This document shows, in pieces, positions 25,550 through 32,106 of a stretch of 64,000 bases of DNA (the stretch's first letter is position 1; each line of letters begins with the position of its first letter). A model generated the notes under the pieces. That model ran no database searches. It was not told where the DNA came from and worked only from the letters and a program-made list of their open reading frames with translations. The stretch covers positions 1-64,000 of the forward strand of contig CAZMPJ010000009.1 of NCBI GenBank assembly GCA_964568455.1, given 5' to 3'. Both the position numbers and the translations under genes were made by a program. Source of the stretch: CAZMPJ01 sp964568455 (lineage in GTDB: Bacteria; Margulisbacteria; WOR-1; O2-12-FULL-45-9).

Positions 25550-25595
25550 AAGTGTATAATTTGACCTAAAGGTGACATTTTTTGTAACCTTTGGG
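25533..25595 (+). promoter_or_regulatory. promoter and palindromic operator of the AbiE operon
   Basis: A full consensus promoter is visible: TTGACA (25533-25538) inside the endoQ 3' end, a 16-base spacer and TATAAT (25555-25560). An inverted repeat follows with arms CCTAAAGGT (25565-25573) and ACCTTTGGG (25587-25595). Inner extensions GGTGACA and TGTAACC also pair, giving two mismatches over a 13-base arm. It overlaps the expected start site. AbiEi antitoxins are known to repress their own operon by binding inverted repeats, which makes this the likely operator. Confidence 0.75.
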
Positions 25596-25611
25596 GCATA
25601 AGTATATAAAT

Positions 25612-26196
25612 ATGAATAAATCAGACATTTTTAACATTCTTAAATCAGACAAAACCGTGTTTTCTTTTAAGGACATTTTATTAAACAGCGAAGAAGCTGA
25701 TGAAGAGCAACTGCGGCGCCGGATTAGTTATTATGTTAGGGAAGGGCAGCTTTATGGTATTCGCAGGGGGATTTATGCCAAAGATAAGAAGTATAATAAA
25801 TTAGAATTGGCGACAAAAATATTAGTGCCGTCTTATGTTAGTTTTGAAACAGTTTTGGCTGAAGCAGGAATAACCTTTCAGCATTACAGTCAAATTTTTG
25901 TGGCATCTTATAAAAGCAGAGAGATTATTTGTGATGGCCAGGCTTATGTGTTTAAAAAAATTAAAGATGAAATATTAACTAATAATGTTGGCGTGGAAGA
26001 TAAAAACAATTATTCTATTGCCACAAAAGAAAGGGCGTTTCTTGATGTGGCCTATTTAAATAAAGATTATCACTTTGATAATTTAAGGCCTTTGGATTGG
26101 GATTTGGTTTTTGATATTTTACCTATTTATAATAATAAGCGCATGACAAAAACAGTAAATCGATATTATAAAGCGTTTAAGAAGGGCAAAGAGTAA
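25612..26196 (+). CDS. AbiEi-like antitoxin, transcriptional repressor
   Basis: This is the antitoxin of a type IV AbiE toxin-antitoxin pair. The N-terminal winged-helix part reads VFSFKDILL, then RRRISYYVREGQLYGIRRGIY. The C-terminal antitoxin domain has PSYVSFETVLAEAGI and TKERAFLDVAYLN, typical of AbiEi. The ATG at 25612 begins MNKSDIF; an earlier TTG would start inside the operator. The stop is 4 nt before the toxin ATG, a coupled operon. The name rests on motif resemblance and on the partner gene. Confidence 0.85.
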   Translation: MNKSDIFNILKSDKTVFSFKDILLNSEEADEEQLRRRISYYVREGQLYGIRRGIYAKDKKYNKLELATKILVPSYVSFETVLAEAGITFQHYSQIFVASYKSREIICDGQAYVFKKIKDEILTNNVGVEDKNNYSIATKERAFLDVAYLNKDYHFDNLRPLDWDLVFDILPIYNNKRMTKTVNRYYKAFKKGKE

Positions 26197-26200
26197 TTTT

Positions 26201-26905
26201 ATGATATTAGATACGGCAATACACAAAAATATGCTTTTGCGAATTTTAAAAGATATTTTTTCGGATGACAGTGTTGCGCCTTTTTTGGGTTTTAAGGGAG
26301 GGACTGCCGCCTATTTCTTTTATGGTCTTGATCGCTTTTCCGTTGATCTTGATTTTGATTTGCTTGATAACGCTAAAGAAAAACATGTTTTTGAGCAAAT
26401 CAAAAAAATATTATCTGTTTATGGGAAATTAAAAGAGGCGGAAGCAAAAAGATATAATTTGTTTTATTTGCTTTCTTATCAGGATAAAGTTGAAGGTGCC
26501 CGCAATATTAAGGTAGAAATTAACCGCCGGGATTTTGGGTCTAAATATGAGGTCAAGTCCCATCTTGGCATTTCCATGAAAGTAATGGTTAAGGAAGACA
26601 TGGCGGCGCATAAAATGGTGGCAATGTTGGAGAGGATTGGCAAGACCAATCGTGATATTTATGATGTTTGTTTTTTTCTTAAAAATAATTGGCCAATAAA
26701 TAAGAAAATTATAGAACTGCGTACTAAGGTGTCTTTTAAACAATTTTTACAAAAATGTATTCATTCGCTTGAGAAAATCAGCGATCGCAGCATATTAGCC
26801 GGTATTGGTGAGTTGTTAAATGCTAAGCAAAAAGCCTGGGTCAAGTCAAAATTAAGAGCGGAGACTATTTTTTCGCTTAAATTGCTTTTAGATAATGAAA
26901 AATGA
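26201..26905 (+). CDS. AbiEii-type nucleotidyltransferase toxin
   Basis: This is the toxin of the AbiE pair, an AbiEii/AbiGii (DUF1814) nucleotidyltransferase-fold protein that stops growth reversibly and can abort phage infection. The active-site signature is present: GFKGGTAAYFF, then RFSVDLDFDLL (GG-T...D-x-D). The basic VEINRRDFGSKY and the later KEDMAAHKMVAMLER are also typical. Its 234 residues appear complete. The stop codon lies within the first 10 bases of the 41-bp repeat, so cassette and repeat boundaries coincide. Confidence 0.88.
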   Translation: MILDTAIHKNMLLRILKDIFSDDSVAPFLGFKGGTAAYFFYGLDRFSVDLDFDLLDNAKEKHVFEQIKKILSVYGKLKEAEAKRYNLFYLLSYQDKVEGARNIKVEINRRDFGSKYEVKSHLGISMKVMVKEDMAAHKMVAMLERIGKTNRDIYDVCFFLKNNWPINKKIIELRTKVSFKQFLQKCIHSLEKISDRSILAGIGELLNAKQKAWVKSKLRAETIFSLKLLLDNEK

Positions 26906-26936
26906 TGGGGAGTTTGGGAAGGTGGGGATTATTTAG
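26896..26936 (+). repeat. 41-bp direct repeat, left copy (contains an endoQ 3'-end tail)
   Basis: This copy is identical over 41 bases to 32066-32106. Its middle (GATGGGGAGTTTGGG onward) encodes DGEFGKVGII-stop in the plus frame, the terminal residues of an endoQ-type gene. The left edge is the 3' end of the AbiEii gene. The right edge reaches the stop codon of the minus-strand 738-aa gene. Confidence 0.85.
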
Positions 26937-29149
26937 CGCTTTAGGTCTATTTTAGGGCCAGGGATAGGCTCATAAACTTTATCTTGAGGGCTAGAAGGTC
27001 TTTCTTCTGGAAGAACAACCTCTGTAGTAGGCGAAACTTCTCTTATAAAGCATCCGCTAGGAGGCATTCCGCTCATCCCAGCATCAGGATGACAACCACG
27101 TTTTAAAATTCTTCTTTTGACTACTTTTTCTTGTGTTGCATTGCCCACAATTTCTAATGCCTCACCGGTGCTGCTTGTTTCACTTAATTTTTGAAGAGTT
27201 CTTAGATCGACAGTAATTTTTACTTGTTCCCCAATGTATTCATTCCAATGATCATAATTAATGTTTTCTATGCCAGCCTTAGCTTCTCGATTAACCCAAA
27301 GGATAAGTATTTTCTTTTCAAAACCGGCAGCTAATAAATTGGAGGCATTATCTTCAATGACTTGTAAATGAAAATCAATCTCCTCTGCTATTTTATTGCG
27401 CTCAGCCTCTGTTTTCGCTTCAATGTATTTATCAAAAAGAACATTAAGTTGTAAATAGGCGTTTAGGATGTTTGTTTTAAGGGTGTCAACTTGGGTTGAA
27501 TTATCTGTAGAAATGTTCATAATTGGAAAATCGTAAAAAGCTTTGTCTTCGGATTTTATTTCTATCTTTGTTCCTTTTAAATGAGCTATTTGCATTTTAT
27601 ATGAAGTGATAAAGCTTGGATCATATTGAGCAGCTTCGTAGTAGACAACTAGTCTCTCCATGTAGCTAACCAACTCTTTAATTAATGCTTTGTATTTAGT
27701 ACTATCTTTTTTTGCTTTTCCTAGTTTTATTTTAGTTGCAAGAACTTTGTCTCTTAATTCCAGCACTTTTTTAGCACGCTTGATTTCTGTTTGTTTTTGA
27801 GCATTAAAAGTTGCAGGGTCTTCTATTAATGATAAAAGATATACACCTTCATAGAAATCGCCAACTACCTTAATACTTTGATCTTCATTTACTTTAATGA
27901 TGGCTTTGCCAGTTCTATTTTGTAACATTTCGTTTGCTCTGTTGTGCAAATAGATTGTTAAATCTTTAGGAGAGTATTTTTTTAGTTTTGCTAGAGCAGT
28001 GATTTGTACTCCTAAAGTTAGTTTTAGCATTGGATCTTCGGTTTCTAGCCACTGTTTATATTGAGTTAGTATTAATTGAGCCTCTCCTTCGTAAAACATT
28101 TTTGCTGTATGATAGCTTTCAAGTTTTGCATCAATTTGTTCTTTGATTTTTTCTCTCTTGTGTTGTAAGCCTGAAATTACTCCTTTGTTGGCAGTTAACA
28201 TTGATTCAAGTATTACTTTTTGAGACTTAAGGTCAGCTAGAATTGCCTCTGCAGTAAGGATGTCTCCTTGGCTGTAAGCAAGCTGGGCTTCCATAAGCGC
28301 TTTTTCTGCTTTTTCATTGTAAGCTTCAATTTTATCAGTTGCTTTTTTTTGTAAGTCTAACATCTGTTGGGTGAGATTGTCATATTCAGCAATAAGCCCA
28401 TCTACTTGGCTAGAAGTATTTTCATATTCTTTCTTGGTTTCTATAATTTCAGCCCGGTTAGTTTTGACCCTTTCTAATAAGGCAGGCTTTAGATTTTCTC
28501 TGAATGTTTTTCGAATATAACTATTACGATGATTTAGATAATATTGACCGCCAATTACAACGACAAATTCATTATGTTTAATGTCTGAATCATTAATGAA
28601 TTTTGCCCAAACTTTTTCAATATTTTCGTTTTTACCTGAAGCCAGATAGGCTTGATAGTAAACACTGTTTTTATTAATTATGTATGTGTCAGTTTTTTTG
28701 TCTTTTACCACTAATCCAAGATTGATATCCATGTCTGATGCTTTTATTTTTTTCATTGCCAGTAGCTCATATAATCTAGGCATAGCGTAAGTGAAATAAA
28801 ACAGTTGTTGAGCCCGGGCCTGTTTAGCTTGTTTTGATTGCTTTTTGATAAAGTTTAGGCCTGAACCTTTGTAATGAATTTCTGGCAGGCTTAATTTTGT
28901 GTGTTTGAGCAGCCACTTAGCAAACCTATAGGCTTTGTCTTTCTTTATAGTTCCTTCGGGCTTGAAATATCCTGCAAAAGCCTTGTTTATATCTGCGACC
29001 CTGTCAAAACTAGCCAAAGCAGGATGCCAGCCTTTTTCTTGTAGCTCTTTTGTTGTAAGAGGTTTAGCGCCAACGGGGTGAATTACTCCGTGTTTAAGAT
29101 AACCAGATAGATCTCCCATATCATTTGGGTTTACTGTTAGTATATGCAT
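26933..29149 (-). CDS. large hypothetical helical protein (738 aa), possibly the 3' part of a broken gene
   Basis: I do not recognise this protein. It is cytoplasmic by appearance, mostly charged helix, with a coiled-coil or TPR-like centre (about residues 225-370, with KALMEAQLAYSQGDILTAEA). Near residue 690, CHPDAGMSGMPPSGCF is encoded by a repeat-like palindromic stretch. The start ATG lies 29 bp inside the end of the upstream same-strand reading frame. It may be a coupled downstream gene (AGGGG about 15 nt upstream) or the continuation of that gene after a frameshift. Its stop sits inside the 41-bp repeat, like the stop of the giant gene at 32103. Confidence 0.6.
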   Translation of the reverse strand: MHILTVNPNDMGDLSGYLKHGVIHPVGAKPLTTKELQEKGWHPALASFDRVADINKAFAGYFKPEGTIKKDKAYRFAKWLLKHTKLSLPEIHYKGSGLNFIKKQSKQAKQARAQQLFYFTYAMPRLYELLAMKKIKASDMDINLGLVVKDKKTDTYIINKNSVYYQAYLASGKNENIEKVWAKFINDSDIKHNEFVVVIGGQYYLNHRNSYIRKTFRENLKPALLERVKTNRAEIIETKKEYENTSSQVDGLIAEYDNLTQQMLDLQKKATDKIEAYNEKAEKALMEAQLAYSQGDILTAEAILADLKSQKVILESMLTANKGVISGLQHKREKIKEQIDAKLESYHTAKMFYEGEAQLILTQYKQWLETEDPMLKLTLGVQITALAKLKKYSPKDLTIYLHNRANEMLQNRTGKAIIKVNEDQSIKVVGDFYEGVYLLSLIEDPATFNAQKQTEIKRAKKVLELRDKVLATKIKLGKAKKDSTKYKALIKELVSYMERLVVYYEAAQYDPSFITSYKMQIAHLKGTKIEIKSEDKAFYDFPIMNISTDNSTQVDTLKTNILNAYLQLNVLFDKYIEAKTEAERNKIAEEIDFHLQVIEDNASNLLAAGFEKKILILWVNREAKAGIENINYDHWNEYIGEQVKITVDLRTLQKLSETSSTGEALEIVGNATQEKVVKRRILKRGCHPDAGMSGMPPSGCFIREVSPTTEVVLPEERPSSPQDKVYEPIPGPKIDLKR

Positions 29150-30150
29150 AATCTGTTCCGGTAATTTCCCCTAAAATCTTTTTGGCTGTTTTTTGTGAGC
29201 CATCATCTATTTTGGCAATTACGTCTTTGCCGGAAATTGTAGTCTTGTCTCCCATCCATTTTTTAGCTACTTTTTTGGCGTCAGCCGCGATTATCTTATT
29301 GGTATGAGCATAAGTTTTAATTACATGAGCGCGGTATTCGGCACTGGCGCCATGAGAAACGCGATCAATGTGGCGCTCAAATGCTCTGTTTAAATCATCC
29401 CAGTTAATGGATTCATCGCCTTCGCTATTAATAAACATGCCGCGCGTGCTGGCCCAGTTATAAAAAGCCCGACTTAGGCCCAGTGTTTCCGCTTCCTCAC
29501 GCGAAATTTCGCCATCTTCCCACATTTCTTGATAAACTTTGTATCCATCTCCACTTAACCCCATATCAGTAAATCTATGCCATTGATGATCAACTACTAA
29601 GTCAACCTCATCTACTGTGCCGTTTTCTGGGGTCTTAACTTCCAATTGATTGCCATCAAGTTCAATTAAATAGCCTTTATAGCCTTCTGATAAAATTTTG
29701 TAACTGCCATTATCCTGTCTTTCAACCAGCATATAGCGGGTTTGTTCTGTGCCCTCAACTTCTTCCTTAAAACTAATGATGCGTTGGTTTTTAGGAAGAT
29801 TTTTGGAGATGGCTAATTTTAATTTGGGATCGGAAAGCACATCAAAGTCATCATGTTTAAAAATAGTTCTATCTGTAGTGAGTAGAGCAGGATTTGTTTG
29901 AGCTGTTTGGATTGCAACTTGAGCTAAAACTTCTGGATCATCCAAATAAACCAATATTTCGCCGGATTGATAATTTTTGTCTCCTATTGAAATTGTTTCC
30001 GAGAAACTTGTTGAATGAGCATTTGCAATAGCATTTATTTCGCCAACAGTTAAATTTGATATGCTATCTACAAAACCTTGTTTTTTATCCTCTATTTCTG
30101 TTAACCTTGTTCTAATAGGATCAATGCGATCTTTGAATTCATCTTTGATT
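29121..30150 (-). pseudogene. 5'-truncated paralogue of the 959-aa protein
   Basis: The reading frame is open from 29121 to the junction with the endoQ duplicate near 30150, but it has no start before an in-frame TTG at 29954. The deduced peptide aligns with residues about 85-390 of the 959-residue protein encoded at 50929-53808. Shared stretches include GFVDSI/FIDNIDSI, YLDDPEV/YFRDPEI, NQRIISF/NQRIITF and VERQDNGSYKILSEG/VERQDDGTYKVLSKG. It keeps an EF-hand-like loop near NSEGDESINWDD. The missing 5' portion was replaced by endoQ sequence, so this is a broken gene. A truncated product starting at the TTG is possible. Confidence 0.8.
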
Positions 30151-30720
30151 TCCTGTTCAGACGCACATTCACCACAAAAATTAGGCCGTGAAGTATGTGT
30201 TTTTGATACAGAGATGAATTATAAGGCCATGTTTGAAGCAATTAAAACTAAAGATAAATCAAAGTTCCTCTATACGGTTGAGTTTTATCCGGAAGAGGGC
30301 AAATACCATTATGACGGCCATCGCAAATGTAATGTTTCTTGGAAGCCTAAGCAAACTAAGGCAAATAAAGAAATTTGTTCTGTTTGCGGCAAGAAGGTTA
30401 CGGTGGGGGTTATGAGTCGGGTGGATGATTTGGCTGATAGGGAAGAGGGCGTTGTGCCGCAAAATGCTATTCCCTTTAAAAGCATGATTCCTTTGCAAGA
30501 GATTATTGCTGAAGTAAGGAAAAGAGGAGTTAATACTAAAGGCGTTCAAGAAGAGTATTTTAAGTTGATTGGACAATTTGGTTCAGAATTCAAAATTTTA
30601 CTGGATACACCGATTGCTGATCTGCCCGGCGATATTGGGGGGGCGGTAGAAAAGGTTAGAGCTGGGAAGGTTAAGATTGAGCCGGGGTATGATGGGGAGT
30701 TTGGGGTGGTGGGAATTTAA
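30151..30720 (+). pseudogene. duplicate of the endoQ 3' half
   Basis: These 570 bp match 24974-25549 without internal gaps but with many synonymous and some amino-acid changes. It is therefore a diverged copy, not a recent one. It begins exactly at the SCSDAHSPQKLG motif, runs through the zinc-binding CSVCGKKV and ends YDGEFGVVGI-stop. The first two-thirds of the PHP domain are absent, so it cannot be an active nuclease. A spurious frame could extend it 5' to 30061. Its stop overlaps the convergent DUF4143 gene. Confidence 0.85.
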
Positions 30721-31982
30721 TCTTGCTGCCACTTCCAATAAGGGATAAATTTGATTTCATGGCCGTGAAAAGATTCTTGTTTTTCATAATCAAAAGTAAT
30801 AACCAAAAGTTGTTCGCATTTTAATTCTTTGCCTGCTTCAATAAGGGCTTTTAATTCGCGAATTTTGATTTTTTCGTTGCCGATTTCGTAACAAGCTTGA
30901 ACAAGGGATTCTATTTTGAGTCCTTTTTTTAAAACAAAGTCTACTTCTTTTTTGTTTCTGGTTTTGTAATAAAACAGGCTCTGGTTGGGATGGTATCCTT
31001 GGCGGAGCAGTTTGATAAACACGGCATTCTCAAAAAATTTGCCTATGTTGGAAGTAAATTGGAAGGCTTTTGCCGTGGCAAAGCCGTTATCCGCCAAATA
31101 AAGCTTTTTGGGGGAACGGATTTGTTCTTTTACTTTTAATGAGTATCGGTTGAGGCTGAAGAACAAATAAGTTTCTTCCAGATAATAAAGATATTTTTGT
31201 ATGGTGTTTGTGCTGTTGAAATTAAGTGATTTTCTTAAGCGATTAAAAGTATATTCCGAGCAAAAGTTTGATATTAGATAGAGGGCAAGTTCGTATATTT
31301 TTTGCGGAAATCTAATTTTGTATCTTCTTACGATATCTTTTAGGAGTATTGCATCAAGCAGTGTTTCCAGATACATTTTTAGTTCTATATCTTTAGTCGT
31401 TATTTCCGGATATCCGCCGTTTTTAATATAAGAGCGCAATAGGTTTAACAACTCTCCTTTTTTTTCTGGAGAAAGGAAAGAATTTGATTCAATAACCATA
31501 TTTTTTGCTCTTAAAAATTCTTGAAAACTAAAGGGTAGTATCTCAATGGGAATATACCTTCCGGTTAACGCGGTGGCCAATTCTTTGCTAAGGAGCTTGG
31601 CGTTAGAGCCGCTTATAACCAGGTTGTAGCCGCGGCGATGGAGCTTGTTGATAAAGTGCTCCCAGTTTTTAAGGTTTTGGATTTCATCAAAAAAGATCCA
31701 CTTTGCCTTAGGATAAACTTCAAAAAGGCCCTGTACTATTTCGTCGTAGTTGGTGATTTTTAATAGGTTTTCATCTTCAAAATTGATATAAGCAAAATCC
31801 TTATCCTTAAGCAGTAAAAACGAAAAGACCGATTTGCCGGATCGGCGCGGACCGGTAATGACTTTAATTAAATCGGATTTAACATGGGGTTTGGCAGAGA
31901 GGAGCTGGTCGCGAAAGATATACTCTTTGGCAAGTATTCTTTCTTTTTCCTGTTTATGTTGTTGAATTATGTTATTATTCAT
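30717..31982 (-). CDS. AAA ATPase with DUF4143 domain
   Basis: This is an AAA-type ATPase of the widespread ATP-binding/DUF4143 class, of uncertain function and often found in accessory islands. Walker A is GPRRSGKS, Walker B WIFFDEIQN, and sensor-like VISGSNAK follows. The central part holds GRYIPIEILPFSFQEFL. The C-terminal DUF4143 region has YLADNGFA and a nuclease-like FYYKTRNKKEVDFVL. The ATG at 31982 is used; the palindrome CAGTACACTG (32014-32023) lies upstream. The gene is one cargo unit between two endoQ tails. It is only distantly similar to the second DUF4143 ATPase in this window. Confidence 0.88.
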   Translation of the reverse strand: MNNNIIQQHKQEKERILAKEYIFRDQLLSAKPHVKSDLIKVITGPRRSGKSVFSFLLLKDKDFAYINFEDENLLKITNYDEIVQGLFEVYPKAKWIFFDEIQNLKNWEHFINKLHRRGYNLVISGSNAKLLSKELATALTGRYIPIEILPFSFQEFLRAKNMVIESNSFLSPEKKGELLNLLRSYIKNGGYPEITTKDIELKMYLETLLDAILLKDIVRRYKIRFPQKIYELALYLISNFCSEYTFNRLRKSLNFNSTNTIQKYLYYLEETYLFFSLNRYSLKVKEQIRSPKKLYLADNGFATAKAFQFTSNIGKFFENAVFIKLLRQGYHPNQSLFYYKTRNKKEVDFVLKKGLKIESLVQACYEIGNEKIKIRELKALIEAGKELKCEQLLVITFDYEKQESFHGHEIKFIPYWKWQQD

Positions 31983-32065
31983 ATTAAATAGCACAAAAAA
32001 ACCATATATTGTTCAGTACACTGTATATAATGCACATGATAGCATAATTATGGTTAAGCGTCAAG

Positions 32066-32106
32066 TGAAAAATGATGGGGAGTTTGGGAAGGTGGGGATT
32101 ATTTAG
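32066..32106 (+). repeat. 41-bp direct repeat, right copy (contains an endoQ 3'-end tail)
   Basis: This copy is identical to 26896-26936. It includes the last bases of an AbiEii gene that is otherwise absent here, the endoQ tail, and the stop codon region of the giant minus-strand gene. The matching edges suggest the 5.1 kb between the copies was inserted or duplicated by recombination at this sequence. Confidence 0.85.

Noticed and set aside
30061..30150. N-terminal extension making the endoQ duplicate a complete 219-aa gene
   Set aside because: The first 30 residues are antisense to the truncated 959-family gene and do not resemble EndoQ, so the frame is fortuitous.
31983..32065. Well-defined promoter for the first DUF4143 ATPase
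   Set aside because: AT-rich with a short CAGTACACTG palindrome, but no -35/-10 pair with proper spacing could be defended.
24974..32106. Insertion sequence or prophage responsible for the endoQ array
   Set aside because: No transposase, integrase or phage structural gene can be read in any frame here; only the repeats themselves support mobility.
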